Source: Voacanga thouarsii
Taxonomy: Eukaryota > Streptophyta > Magnoliopsida > Gentianales > Apocynaceae
NCBI GenBank assembly: GCA_026120185.1
Contig: JANUWF010001477.1
Span: forward strand, 744,001-808,000
Direction of reading: 5' to 3'
DNA length: 64,000 bases
Position numbers and translations under genes: made by a program. Below the pieces are notes generated by a model. That model saw nothing but the letters and a program-made list of their open reading frames with translations. It had not been told where the DNA came from and did no database searches. Shown piece by piece: positions 11,133 to 23,786 of this stretch. Each line of letters opens with the position of its first letter. Positions within the stretch are counted from its first letter, which is position 1.

Positions 11133-12763
11133 TGAGGGGTTTGCAGAAAAACATCAGAGAAAAACGCAGCAGAAAATTTTCAATTTTTCCAAGCCACATC
11201 TAGAAGAAAGTACATACTTTTTCCCATTGGTCGTAGATTAACCAACGTGGGGACGGGTTGCACTGGAACTTTTTGTGTTGGAAGGGGAGAAGGAGGTGCC
11301 TGCTATTCAACTGGGATTCCTGCCAATCTTCAACTCCTACACATCAAGGTTTTTCTTTTCGTCTTCCAGAGTATGGCTCTACCTTATTCTTGGGTTAGCT
11401 TGGTGAAAGTTCTTTCTTTGGATAATAAAAAATAATCTCCAAGAGAGAAAGAAGAGAAGAACAAAAAACCAGAAAAAGAGAGAGCCAGGGAGAGATGGCA
11501 TACCATAGAGGAGCACTTGAAAACAACGTTCCTTTTTTTTTTTTTTTTCTCCTTCTTTAACTCTTATTTTTGGCCAGCCTTGGGGCTTCCTTAAGCCCTA
11601 ATAGTTGAAATCATCAAACCCTAATGGACTTGGTGTGCGCTTAAAAACAAATCCAAGACTAGCCCAATCCTCTTAATTAATTAATTATCTTTTTTAGGCC
11701 TCATTGAATACCCAAAACTAATTAATTAATTCTAATTGAACTCTTAATATATGTCAACATATTTCAACCCAATTAATTAATTTATTCCAGTTCAATTCTC
11801 TTAATTAATTAATTATCTTTTTTGAGCCTTATTAAAACCCAAGATTAATTAATTAATTCTAATTGGACTCTTAGAATAAATTTTATTTTTCTTCCAAATA
11901 ATTATCCATTAAGCCCAGATTGTATCTAAACAACACCAAGGTAACTTGAGCTACTCCGGGGACCAAGAAACATATTATTCATACTAAAATGATCAAAATG
12001 CCCTTACTATTAAATAGTCGCATTTTATCATTTTAAATATTTTTATTTATCACCATATGAAAATATTGACTCCAAAAATAATATTACTAAAGCAATGTCT
12101 TCGGCCAACAGGTGAAATGATGGAAATACCCCTCTATGTAACACCCATCAATGAGACAGGATAAATATACTAACACCTATCTCAAAGACATCTACCATTC
12201 TTAGATATCTAGTCCGATAATCCATGACTCACTTGAATGTACTTGCTTATCATTGGAAGCTACCCAAAAGTACACATTCTAGAGTCACATTCCTAGGTCT
12301 CTAGATCATTAGATTATCCTAGACAATCATAAGAGGGTAATTTAACCTCACTAAGTAAAGTATAGAAACTCTGTTGCATAAGTTCGTCTTAACTAACTAG
12401 AGTAATACACCCCAACATACAAGGATATTGATCTCACAAAAAAAAATCTCACCCAACATACATCAAAGTATAAAACTGTAACTTTGTTAGACCACTAACT
12501 CATACTCAAGTATAAAGGTATTTGTCCATACTGTAGCAGTAATAGTCTGGTCTCTATAATTATAGTACTTTCAGAGAGACCACGACTACAAGTCCAATTT
12601 TACGTATTCAAAATACGCTTATGCCTATGATGTGAATGAACTACTCACTGATTCAAGGTAAATCATTCCTTACTGGAAATCATGGCACAATAGTCTTATC
12701 TTGATGAAATGTCCAGTTCTATCAAACGACTAATAACTCAATTTTACTTGTATAACAAGTACT
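11133..12763 (-). mobile_element. E left (3') LTR, outer part
   Basis: Matches A's left LTR (12764-14622) and E's right LTR (41770-43546) almost along its whole length, for example tggtcgtagattaaccaac near 11230 and 41840. It breaks at GTACT (12759-12763), where A inserted. It contains many aattaattaatta runs and a T-tract at about 11528-11549. Confidence 0.85.
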
Positions 12764-14622
12764 TGAAGGATCAAAAATGAAAAACATCAAAGAAAATGCA
12801 GCGAAAAATTTTCATTTTTCCAATCCACATCTAGGAGAGAGTACTTACTTGTCTTGTTTGGTCGCGAATTAACCAACAAGGTGCTGGGTTGCAGGATCTT
12901 ACAATGGAAAAGGAGAAGGAGGCCTCGATGGTTCTACCGGTATTCCTGCTAATCTTCTACTCCTACGCATCAAACTTCTCCAACCTTTTTCTCTTCTTAG
13001 TCATCCAGAGTATGACTCTACCATGATCTTAGGTTAACTTGGTGAAAGTTCCTTTGGATAACCAAGATCCACTCCTAGAGAGAAAGTAGAGAAGGAAGAG
13101 GAAAACACAGGAGGAATGGTGATTGCACAGATATAAGAGAGAGAGCTAGGGTTGGGAAACCTTTTCATCTCTTTCCTATATATTTTGGTCACCCTAGGGC
13201 TTAATGAAACCCTAGTGGGCCAAAACACACTATGCCCTAATGGGCTTGGTGTTAGGCTCATAAACCAAGCCTCTTTATTATCTTTTCTGGGTTTTATCAA
13301 ATACCCAAGATAATTTCTAATTAGACTCTTAATATATGTCAACATATATCAGCCAAATGAAATAATTTATTACAGCCCAATTTTTTGAATTCATTAATTA
13401 TCTTGTTCTGGGCATTATGAAAAATCTAAGACTAATTAATTAATTCTAATTGGACTCTTAGAATAAATTTTATTTCTCTTCCAAATAATTATCTATGAAG
13501 CCCAAATTGTATCTAAACAACACTAAGGTAACTTGAGCTACTCTGGGGACCAAAAGACATATTATTTATGGCTACTAAAATGCTCAAAATACCCTTACTA
13601 TCAAATAGCTGCATTTTATCATTTTAAATATTCCCATTTATCAGCATATGAAAATATTGACCCCAAGAATAATATTGCTAAAATAATGTCTCCGACCTAC
13701 AGGTGAAAATGACGGAAATACCTCTCTATGTAACACCCATCAATGAGAAAGGATAAATGTACTAACACCCATCACAAAGACATCTATCATCCTTAGATTT
13801 CTAGTCTGATAATTTGTAACTTACTCAAATGTACTTGCTTATAATTGGAAGCTACCCAAAATCACACATTTTAGAGTCATGTTCCCAGGGCCCTGGATTA
13901 TTAGATTATCCTGGACAATCACAAGGGAGTGATTTAACTTCACAAAATGAAGCATAGAAACCCTGTTGCATGAGTCCATCTTAACTAACTAGAGTAATAT
14001 ACCCAACATATAAGGTTATTTATCTCACCTAACATGCATCAAAATACAAGACCCTAGCTTCAACAGACCACCAACTCATACTCAAGTCTGAAGGTATCCA
14101 TCCACATGTAGTAGTAATAGTCCGGTCTCTATAATTATAGTACTTTAAGAAAGACCACTACTATAGGTCCAGTTCTACATATTCATAATATGCTTATGCC
14201 AATGATGGGAGTGAACTACTCACTAATTTAAGGTAAACCATTCCTCATTGAAACTCATGGAATAATAGTCTTATCTTGATGAAATGTCCAACTACATCAA
14301 ACGACTAAGAATTCAATTTTACTTGTATGACAAGTACCCATATTCTATATCTTACTGTGAACGACCCAACACAAAAACTATTACTTGTCACATTTGGACC
14401 TTAAATATACAATAATATAAGAAACAAACTAAATTGTATGAATTTAGTGTACCTAGCGCAGGGCCTATTGGACCTACTTGGCACCAGGTTTGCTCTATTT
14501 TTCAAGAACTTCGGCTGGGCAAAGTTAACTTGGTGCCAAGTTCAGTGGACCTACCTGGCGCCAGGTTTGTTTGCAATATATTTACAAATAATACATAGTC
14601 TTTGAGGGCATACTTTCCAATA
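12764..14622 (-). mobile_element. A left (3') LTR with leader-derived insert
   Basis: Starts TGAAGGATC and ends TTTCCAATA before the polypurine tract. Between about 14450 and 14575 it holds about 120 bp absent from E's LTRs, where aaattgaatgaataaacatt runs on directly. That insert resembles the GC-rich leader of the same family near 41405-41515. Confidence 0.85.
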
Positions 14623-14635
14623 ATCTCCCACTTGT
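14623..14635 (-). promoter_or_regulatory. polypurine tract of A
   Basis: atctcccacttgt, read on the minus strand as a purine-rich tract ending at the LTR start. The same sequence borders E's LTR at 27167-27179. Confidence 0.75.
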
Positions 14636-14639
14636 ACTA

Positions 14640-15130
14640 CAAAGACTAAAAAAGTTTATAAGTGCCTATCCCTATGATATCTAAGTGTCTGCGAAACACC
14701 TTTTCCGTCAAGGCTTGGTAAAGGGATCTGCTAGATAGTTGGCTGAGGAAATCTGATCAACCCTAATCTCCCATTTCTGGATGAACTCCCAAATGAGGTG
14801 GTACTTCCTCTCAATGTGCTTGCTCTTTTATGGTTTTGAAGTTCCTTGCATTGTGACACCACTCCAGTATTGTTATAATAAATCGTGATAGGCCTGTCCA
14901 TGTGTGGTACTACTCCAAGTTCTGTAAGCAATTTTCGGAGCCACACAGCTTCTTTAGAATCTTTTGAAGTAGCAACATACTCAGCTTCCATGGTAAAATC
15001 AACAATGCAGGATTGTTTATTACTTCTTCATGAAATAGCTCCCCCAGACAAAATGAAGACATATCCACTAGTGAATTTTCTTGCATCTATATCTGCTTGG
15101 AAATCTGAGTCTATGTAACCGGTAGGAACC
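14640..15130 (-). pseudogene. A RNase H domain (copia pol)
   Basis: Minus-strand frames show the copia RNase H end: KFTSGYVFILSGGAIS-like text near 15020-15090, then TMEAEYVATSKDSKEAVWLR (about 14930-14990) and PITIYYNNTGVV. Asp of the first catalytic motif and Glu of MEAEY are present. A frameshift after QNHKRAS near 14815 destroys the C-terminus. The domain would degrade the RNA strand during reverse transcription. Confidence 0.85.
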
Positions 15131-16130
15131 AAGTCATTAGCACAATATATAAGCATATAATCTCTTATTTCTTTGAGATATTTTAGTATATGCTTGACGA
15201 CTTGCCAGTGAGCTTCCCTTGGGTTTGACTAATATCTACAAACCATGCCTACTGCAAAGTAGATATCAGACCTAGTACCACGTATAGCATGCATGAGACT
15301 TCCCACAGCAAAAGCATAAGGGATCCTGCTCATTTTTTGCTTATCTTCCTATGTCTAAGGATACTATTTGGAAGATAAGGATAATCTATGTCTAAAGGGT
15401 ATAATAGCCTCTTTATATTAATCCATACTGTACTTGATCAACGTCTTGTCAATATAAGCAGATTGGGATAAGCCTAACATTCATTACTTCCTATCTTTAA
15501 GAAGCTTAATACCTAGAATGTAGCTAATTTCTCCCATGTCTTTTATGCTAAATTACTAGATAGCCAAATCTTAACAGATGATAATGTCCCTACATTATTT
15601 GCAATAAATAGAATGTCATCTACATAACGTACCCAGAAAATCACTTTGCCACTGTTTGATTTCCTATACAAACATAGTTCATCCACGTTTTGAAAGAAAT
15701 CATAAGCCTTCACAGTTTCATCGAAATGTATGTTCCATATTCACAATGCTTACTTAAGTCCATCTAAGGATTTCTTAAGCTTACAGACCATTTAATCTTG
15801 ACCCCAAGTAACAAAACCTTCTAGCTGGGACATATAGATGTTTTCGCTAAGATAGTCATTTAAGAAAGCCGTCTTGACATCTATTTCCCATATCTCGTAG
15901 TCATAATAACATGCGATGGCTAAGAGAATGCGGATAGCCTTAAGCATGGCTACTAGTGAAAAGATTTTGAGGTACATACACCCAATCATAATCAATCCAT
16001 TCTTTCTGAGTATAACCTTTAGTAACCAACCTTACTTTATAGGTTTCAACCTTTCCATCCACACCTCTCTTCCTCTTGTATACCCACTTACACCACATTG
16101 GTTTTATCCCATCAGGTACAGTGACAAGAT
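15131..16130 (-). pseudogene. A reverse transcriptase (copia pol)
   Basis: Minus strand. The palm core IRILLAIACYYDYEIWEIDV and KTAFLNDYLSENIYMSQLEG lies at 15800-15960. The catalytic RYVDDILFIANNV lies at about 15600-15640. RIPYAFAVGSL and the neighbouring segment lie at about 15270-15340. Several in-frame stops and frame changes separate these blocks, so the enzyme cannot be made in one piece. Confidence 0.85.
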
Positions 16131-17115
16131 CCTAGACCTAATTGAGGTACATAGACTTAATCTCAGTATGCATGGCTAGCTGCCATTTGTCAGCATCAGC
16201 ACCAATAATGGCCTCTTCGTATCTAGTAGGATTTTGTTCTTGATGTTCAGAGATTAGATCATAGATTTTTCCAATCCATCTTTCTAGAACTCTTGTAATC
16301 CTCCCAATATGACGAGACTCAATTTGTATAGGAACATCCAATAGTGTTTCTCTTGGTTCCTCGATCGTGGTGTTAGAAGTACCTAAAGTGGCATCAGTGA
16401 CCAACTTCTCTTCTAACTCTATTTTACTTGAACCTGTGGTAGATGTAACTTATTCATCCTCTAAGTATCTAGTATTAGTACTAACAAGTACCTTATGCTC
16501 TTGAGGATGATAGAAATATCCACCTTTCGTTCCTTTTGGATACCCAACCAAGTAGCATAACTCTGATCTTGGATCTAACTTACTTCCTTTTGTCAACATA
16601 TAAGTTGGACAACCCCATATCTTGAGATGGTTCAAACTGGGCTTTCGTTTAATCCACATCTTATAGGGTGTCCTAGGTTTTGATTTGGAAAGTACCAAGT
16701 TCAAAATATATGCCACTATTTCTAAGGCAGATCCCCAAAAAGAAATAGGAAGAGACGCATGAGTCATCGTGTTCTGACCATTTCTGTCAAAGTTCTGTTT
16801 CTTCTCTTAGCTACTCCATTCTATTGGGGAGTCCCAGGCACAGTTAACTGAGATACTATGCCATGATGTACCAAGTAATCCTTAAACTCACTAAAGAGGC
16901 ACTTTCCACCACAATCCGATCTCAAAGCTTCAATTAATTTACCTGTTTGAGGCTCCACTTCAGCCTTAAACTCTTTGAATTTATCAAAAGAGTCAAACTT
17001 ATGCCTCATCAGATAAATATAACCAAAATGAGGGTGATCATCTATGAAAGTGATAAAGTACTCGCAGTCTTCCTTAGCTGGTGTAATCATCAAACTGCAA
17101 ACATCCGTATGAACT
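16131..17115 (-). pseudogene. A integrase core and C-terminal region
   Basis: Core at 16821-17115 with LVHTDVC, then DDHPHFGYIYLMRHKFDSF and ALRSDCGGK; the expected Asp, Asp and a downstream Glu-region are partly altered. The C-terminal part at 16450-16767 has FWGSALEIVAYILNL, TPYKMWIKRKPSLNHLKIWG and DPRSELCYLVGYPKGT. A linker to reverse transcriptase lies at 16138-16404. Gypsy solo LTR G2 interrupts the frame just upstream, near the start of the core. Confidence 0.85.
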
Positions 17116-17370
17116 AATGTTGTGAAACCCACCGAAAGCCAACCATAGAGTAAGGGGGTCGGGATGCATATCATATTATTCTGCATGAAAATATATATTT
17201 TTGAATGATTTTATGTGCTTTAGAATTGTGATTTATAGGTCAAAAGGCTTAGTTATGCTTATTGAGTAGGAAGGGTAAAATGGTAATTTTGCTTGAGGTC
17301 AAAATAGGAAGATGGATTAAGGTTTAAATAAGAAGAATATTTAGGTAAGAAAATAAGAACAAGAGTTTTT

Positions 17371-17436
17371 GTGGTTAAGTGGTTAGAGCTTTGGAATTAA
17401 TCTCTAAGGTCATGAGTTCAAATTCTATCACTTAAG
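17371..17436 (+). other. tRNA-like segment with A and B boxes
   Basis: TGGTTAAGTGG (17372-17382) fits the polymerase III A box (TRGYNNARNGG). GAGTTCAAATTC (17414-17425) fits the B box, about 32 bases further on, the spacing of a tRNA gene. The stems are poor, so it is not a working tRNA. It may be the head of a tRNA-derived SINE inserted in G2, or part of that LTR. Confidence 0.45.
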
Positions 17437-19029
17437 TTTTATTCATGATTATCTTATTTAAGTTTGAATTTTTGTTTTCTTACATTCCTTAAAGTTAGGA
17501 ATGTTGTCTTAGGGGAGACATGAAGAAAATGTCTTAATCCTATCATCATGTCCTAAAAAGAATTCTAGAAGAATTCTTGTCCTTTTTATTACCTTCAGCT
17601 TTGTCCTAACATCTTCACAATTTAAATTATTCAAAATTCACCAAGACTCATCTTTTAATTCCAAAAAATTTTGTGATGATTTCTTAGCTTTGAATTTCAA
17701 AAATTAACCTTGGAAGTTATAGGGTTGACCAAAAATAGGAGAGGAGTTAGGAAGGGTTTCCAAGGGAAATCAATCATTATGTTAGAACTTTTAAACTCAT
17801 ATTCATAGTGTTCATGATTTCAATGAAGGAAATCTGGAAATTTTCCAAATTTTTGAGCAGTCTAGCTTTCAAAAAACTCAACCAGTTTTATTGTTCATTT
17901 GCTGCCTGAAAAATGACCAATTCATGTAGCTTGGAGACTAAAATTTCTGGACAAATTCGGGCTGCATAAAACTGCTCAAAACAAAAAAAAAAAAAAATCC
18001 TGTGCAATTTCGTTGCACATTTAGCTGGAAATGAAGCTGTTTTTCTTGTCATCAATCCAATAAAACTCCTTTGCTTTTTCTCTAGAAAGAAGGCTGGGAA
18101 TCAGCCTTAAAAGACCCTCAAACACCCCTCAAAGTTCTCTGCAAATCGAGCAGAAGAAGTGCAGAAATTCTACACAAAAAATTCAGCAAACCATTCGAAG
18201 CATTGAACACCTTGAAACCAGAAAATTCCCATCTTTGTCTCCTTAGGCCTAGACCGAAAAACCACCTTCAAACCTCTACAAACTGAACCTTGTTCAGCCA
18301 TGAACTGAACACCAGTAACCTCTCCACTTACCTTGAACACTTGGACTCCACAATCACACCTAAAAAATCTCCTAAGATCACTCCATTCAAAATCCATTTG
18401 AACTTCAAAAATTTTCAGAATTTTGCTCCATGAAAACACTCTTGAATTAAAATACTAAAGCAGAATTTCCTCTGCCACCAAGCACTGAATTTTGACCAGC
18501 CTTAAAGCCTTAACAGTCTTTAATCATTTCAGCAAAATAGCTAGTCTAGCCGGCTCCATTGAAGAACAAAGAAACCTCCATCAATCAAACACCATTAGCT
18601 TATCCTATACCTCAAACCACTCCACCATTTCCTCCATTTGAATTTCAAACAAATTAGATTATTCCCTTCCTCTCTAGCTGAAAACTGAAACTCCTAAACA
18701 CCCTATACTATTCGGCCAACACTTTTTTAGATTTCATGTAGCACCTTTTTCAAACTCTCTCAATTTTAACCAAGAACATACACTACATTCCGTCAAGCCA
18801 AAACCTACCCTAAACACCTCCAATCACTCTCAAATACTCCAGATTGCTCCTACATAGTCCCTAGTGTTCATTTCTGGTATTTATAACATAAAATCTCGCA
18901 AACAAGAAATTGCATTCGGATAAAAAACCAGTTTATTTTCTTGAAGGTCTCAAGAACATCATCAAGGTAAATCAAGAACAACTTCTTTATTCATCCTTTT
19001 CCATTCAACCTTCAATATACCATACTAAT

Positions 19030-19075
<46 letters not shown>

Positions 19076-19085
19076 TCTCTCTCTC
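19030..19085. repeat. (CT)n microsatellite in G2
   Basis: Long CT run with one CCCT interruption. Open frames across it encode Leu-Ser repeats and are not genes. Confidence 0.95.
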
Positions 19086-19685
19086 GGCCGAAATGGTTGA
19101 TCAACAACCATAGGTGTTTTTTTTTTTTTCTCTTGGACAACTCGAGACTCTCAATCGCACATGGACCTTCTTAAATCTTCATCGAAGCAATCATCAATCA
19201 AGTATTTTTCCCTTAATCCTACTTTTTAAATTCTGAATTCATGTCTCTTAGATGTTGATAGGAATAATAGAATATGAATGGGGGATTAAGTGTATGCATG
19301 TGAATGAAGAGGTTGGGATTAGGACATGAGAATAGTTGTAGATGATTAAGCTATATGGATTTTCTTGAGAATCAATGAATATTCATCATGTCTTGTGAGA
19401 GTTATGGATGTTTAAAGTATGTTAGATGTTATGACACCTATGGTGAATAGGATTTTTATGTTCTTATTTCCATTGAAGCCATGATTGATGATTATGCCTA
19501 GTAGGGATTTGGCCATGTGATAGTATGTATTGATTTAAGCTTATGTTCATGAATGGATTAGTTTATTGTTTGATGTTGGAGAATATGTTCATGAATCTTG
19601 TTTAGTAATAGGAAAATCATGATTATTTTCTTGTTTATCTTAGGTTATTTTTATTAACAAATTTTATTACCTTAATTAAAATTAC

Positions 19686-19686
<1 letters not shown>

Positions 19687-19729
<43 letters not shown>
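19687..19729. repeat. (TA)n microsatellite in G2
   Basis: About 20 TA units within a very AT-rich stretch (19640-20300) made of ATTTATT/AATATTA words. I see nothing else in that stretch. Confidence 0.95.
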
Positions 19730-19732
<3 letters not shown>

Positions 19733-21508
19733 GTTTCAAAATTCCTAGGAAGTTGTGGAAATTGAATATTAAATGAAATATTGATATTTTATTAGTCAAA
19801 TAAATAATATCTTTTTATTAAAAATAATATATATATATATGTATAATAATAAATAAGATTTTTTATATAAATAATAATAATAAATAAAATATTAATGACC
19901 TTGTAGACCATAGTTAAAACTCTTACCTATATTCATCAATATTATTTATATTAAAATTTATTTGTTATCTATTAATAAAAAATTTAATATAATTCATTTA
20001 TTATTAATTTTATTTATTACTAATTATTTATTATCTATTAAATATTAATTAAATATTAATTTTAATTTATTATTTATTTATAATAATACTATTTTAAAAT
20101 TACCATTTACTAATATTAATTAGGATTTAGTATTATTCAATATTTAAACACCAATTTATTTATTAATAATAATACTCAAGATTTATTATTTGAATCTATA
20201 ACTTATTAGTAATTATTTTAGAACCCCTAGTTATATTAACCTATCAATCTAGATTTATTTTATAAAGTCATTTATCATCTAGCCTTAAAGCTTAGGACAT
20301 TAAGGTCATGGTTGTAATTAGTTGAACTAGGAATTATTTATGTAAGGCAAGTATAGCTCGAGTATAACTTTATGCCTTGTGTTTACCCCAGGCGGGGTTA
20401 GGTTAGCCTTGGAGGATTTTTGAATTCGAGCAAGCAAAGGATTAGGTAAGCTCCTGCATGGAGTCATTTGAAGACAAAAAATTGTTGTGGCAAGCTAAAT
20501 TGAATGTGTATGAGAATTCGATTGTAAAGGCAATTAAGGGCTATTTCCCTTTATATTTTAGCCAAGCAAATCATTTGAAAATTAAACAAGCAGCTTTATT
20601 CAAACGCTAAACTCTTTCTAAAACCCAACTTTGATAAGCATTTTAGAAACTCTTAATTGCTATTTCCAAGTAAATCATTGTATAATCAATTTTCTCCCAA
20701 GTGGGACAAACAACGTTGAGTACTCAATAAGGGTAGACTACTAGGACTAATCTTTGAAAGGTTATGATAAGTCTCTTAGTAGGTGGCCACCTCTGAGAGG
20801 TGAGTCCTTCCCAGATAGGATGCCAGTCCGGTAGGTCATGCCGGTCCGAGCTAGCAAGTTTCAGTCAAGTGGATTGTTTATTTCTAAAGTAGACAACCGG
20901 TAGGTTTGGGTATAGAGATAGAGGAGTATCTCACCTGGTAGGCCGTACACTTACCTTATGTCAGCATACTTAACGTGTGGTAGTCTAACCATTATATTGT
21001 CATGGGGCCCAACGTGTGGTGACCCATGGCTACCTCTTTGAGTGGTTGTATTTATTGTGCACATGTATGGTTTAAAAAGCAAAACGCCACTCTTTATTTT
21101 TAACATTTATTTAATGCTTGCCAGCACTTTCTCCTATGAAACTTTTGCAACTTGCATGCATAAATTGTTTTACCTGAAACACTCAAAGCACACACGGGCT
21201 TACTGAGATTTTATCTCACCACCTTTTATACTATGTTTTTAGGTCGATCTTGCTGTGAAGGTCAATAGCTAGATTTGTTACCTATGATTTGAAGACTCTT
21301 TGTGATTTTCTTTATGTGATGTTTTGAGAGATTGTAGCAGACAATTTATTTTGGATTTGTTCATGTATTATTGGGTTGTAATAAGTTTAATTTTTAAGTA
21401 TTTTTTTTTATTTTATTTTATGTCACCTAGTTATAAAGACCCCTTGTGCTATGGACGGGACGACATCCCTGGCCTTGTTGGGCCTAGGTAGTGGGGTGTC
21501 ACAAATGC

Positions 21509-22029
21509 TAGTATTTTCGTGGCTCTACCCGTTTTTTTGGTAAAAGGCCTTTTTGTCATTTTACCTTTTAAGGCAAGATTCACACTGAGGCTATTCTTCC
21601 AATATCAATGACCTTAAAATTCCATCATGGATTAGCCTCTGAATCGGATTAGAATTTATATGTCCTAATCTTAAATACCACAAATACGAGTCATTTGATA
21701 TGGTCTTTCTCTTTTTATTATGAGGTTCAGTTTGAATATTATTTCTTTAATTTCTAATAGGATGGATGTATATAAAAAATATTTTCATACATGTTTCCTG
21801 TACAAATTAAATTACCATTTTTACTGATAGAAACACCAGAATGGAAAGAAACAGAATATTCTTGATTCATCAATTTAGAAATTGAAATCAAATTCTATTT
21901 AAAATAGAATACATATAACATATCTTTTAAAAGTAACTTCCTATTACAATAATAAAAAAATAAAAAAACTCATGATCTCTTACTGTTTCAGCCCATATTC
22001 TTGCTCTATTCCCTATTTGAAGTCCATGT
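21509..22029 (-). pseudogene. A GAG-pre-integrase segment
   Basis: Minus-strand frame gives the HHCC zinc-binding region that precedes copia integrase: LGHINSNPIQRLIHDGI near 21620-21690, then CESCLKGKMTKRPFTKK near 21540-21590, interrupted by a stop. It joins the integrase core on the other side of solo LTR G2. Its upstream border is the TSD of the family-2 solo LTR. Confidence 0.8.
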
Positions 22030-23781
22030 TGAAGATTAAAGGCAAATGAATCACAGCAAAACAACGATAGAACAAGAAAAAGAAAACGCAGTAGCATAGT
22101 AGCTCTTGCGTGAAGGATAAAAAAAAATTATTTACCTCTTCTTGTTCTCAAAATTGGCTAGATTGGAATATGTAGAACTGGGGTAGGAGCACTGGTGGAA
22201 ACCTCTAGTGCGATTCCTGCAAGCCTCCTACTACGTCTGTGCATGTGTGTAAACGCCAATTTTTCTCTCGATCTTCCAATATATAGCTTGTCTAAATCAC
22301 GTTTGGTGAAGAATCACAAGACTAAGGAATTTTTCTAGAAAGAAAAAAGAGTTTTTTTTTTCTCAGGAAGAGAACACCGTCCCTCTCTATTTTCCTGTTT
22401 AACCTAAATAAAACCTCAGGTAAAACTGGACTTTTAACTCAGCCCATTGGTTCAAAAGGTTAATTTTAATCAGAACCAAAATAAACCAAAATAATTATTC
22501 TAATCAGAACCAAATAAATGGCCCAGTAAATAATTAATTTTTCAGCCCAAATAAACTAGTTCAATTAACAAGACTATATTAGTTTAGTCCTAGATCAATC
22601 TTTAATTCTTCAAATTGGTCCAAAGCCCTGAACAATTAATTAACCCACCAAATTAATTAATTAATTAATTTTCTCTCTCTCTCTCTGGACCTTTATTTTA
22701 TTCTAACCCAATAATTAAATTAGGCTAATTTAATAAAATAAATTTTATTTAATTTAATTTAAAACCAATTCCTTAGCCTGTATATAATAAGGATTTACAG
22801 ACTATACTGGGGACTAAAAGACACACCGCCTTGGCTACTAAAATGACAAGAATACCATTACTATATAAATAGCTGTATTTTGTATTTTAAATATTTCCTA
22901 ATATCACCATAAGGAAATATTGACCCCAAAGACAATGCCATGTTAGCAAAGTCTCCGACGTACAGATGAAATGACTAAAATACGTCTCTATACATCGCCG
23001 TGCATTAGAGAGGAAGAAATGTACTAACACATTTCTAAATGACATCTACCATCCTTATGCTTCTAGTCCAATGATCCACGACTTCTTGGATTATTTTTAC
23101 TTTCCAAGGGAGCTACCCTAAAGTAAATATCCAAGTCATGTTTCCCAGGGCCCTGGATATTTAAATCATTTAGACAACCACAAGAGGCGATATAGTATAG
23201 AAACTATCTTGTACAAGTCTGTCTTAACTAACTAGTCACAAATACCCAATATGTAAGAATATTGGTCCTACGATAGAACCTCAACTAAAGCATATCAAAG
23301 TACATGCTTCTAGCTTCGTCAGACCACCAACTCATTCTCAAGTCGTAGAGTATTAGTCCACGTTGTAGTAGTAGTAGTCTAGTTTCTACCATATAGTACT
23401 TTAAGAAACCACTACTACAGGTCATGTTCTACGTATTCGAAATATACTTATGTCATTAAGTGAGTGGACTACTCACTGGCTAAAAGTAAGCCATTCCCCA
23501 TTTGAAATTCATAACACAATAACCTAGACATGATGAGATTCCTATTCTCATCAATCAGTTAAGAACAAACGTTTATGTGTTAAGAAACCTGTGATCTATA
23601 CCTTACTATGAAAGACCACCATTCACATGGACCACTTACTTAAATACAATGAGTCTTTTTCAAATGTAATTGTGCACAAATAAAATGCAAATTCACAAAT
23701 AATTTCTCAGAATAAATTTTTTTATTAAAATATTCGATATTTATATCAGAAACATAGTCTAAGAGGGCATATTTCCCAACA
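22030..23781 (-). mobile_element. copia family-2 solo LTR inside A
   Basis: 1752 bp, flanked by perfect CATGT repeats (22025-22029 and 23782-23786). On the minus strand it begins TGTTGGGAAATATGCCCTCT, like the P LTRs at 31180 and 38555. It matches them along much of its length, including ggtaggagcactggtgga and the block near 22820-23300. No internal sequence remains. Confidence 0.85.
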
Positions 23782-23786
23782 CATGT

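Larger units (their letters stand above)
17121..21503 (+). mobile_element. gypsy solo LTR G2 inside A integrase
   Basis: 4383 bp starting TGTGAAACCC and ending GTGTCACA, flanked by AATGT (17116-17120) and AATGC (21504-21508). The uninterrupted copy in E reads ctagtgctagtatttcc at 29627, showing a clean insertion. Its end (agaccccttg, gacgggacgacatcc, gtggggtgt) and the gagtactcaat block near 20715 match the G1 and G3 LTRs. No internal region remains, so it is a solo LTR left by LTR-LTR recombination. No host gene seen; open frames within are spurious. Confidence 0.85.

Noticed and set aside
18170..18439. Open frame of 89 codons on the minus strand with Trp/Phe-rich text
   Set aside because: It lies in solo LTR G2, has no recognisable family, and is most likely chance.
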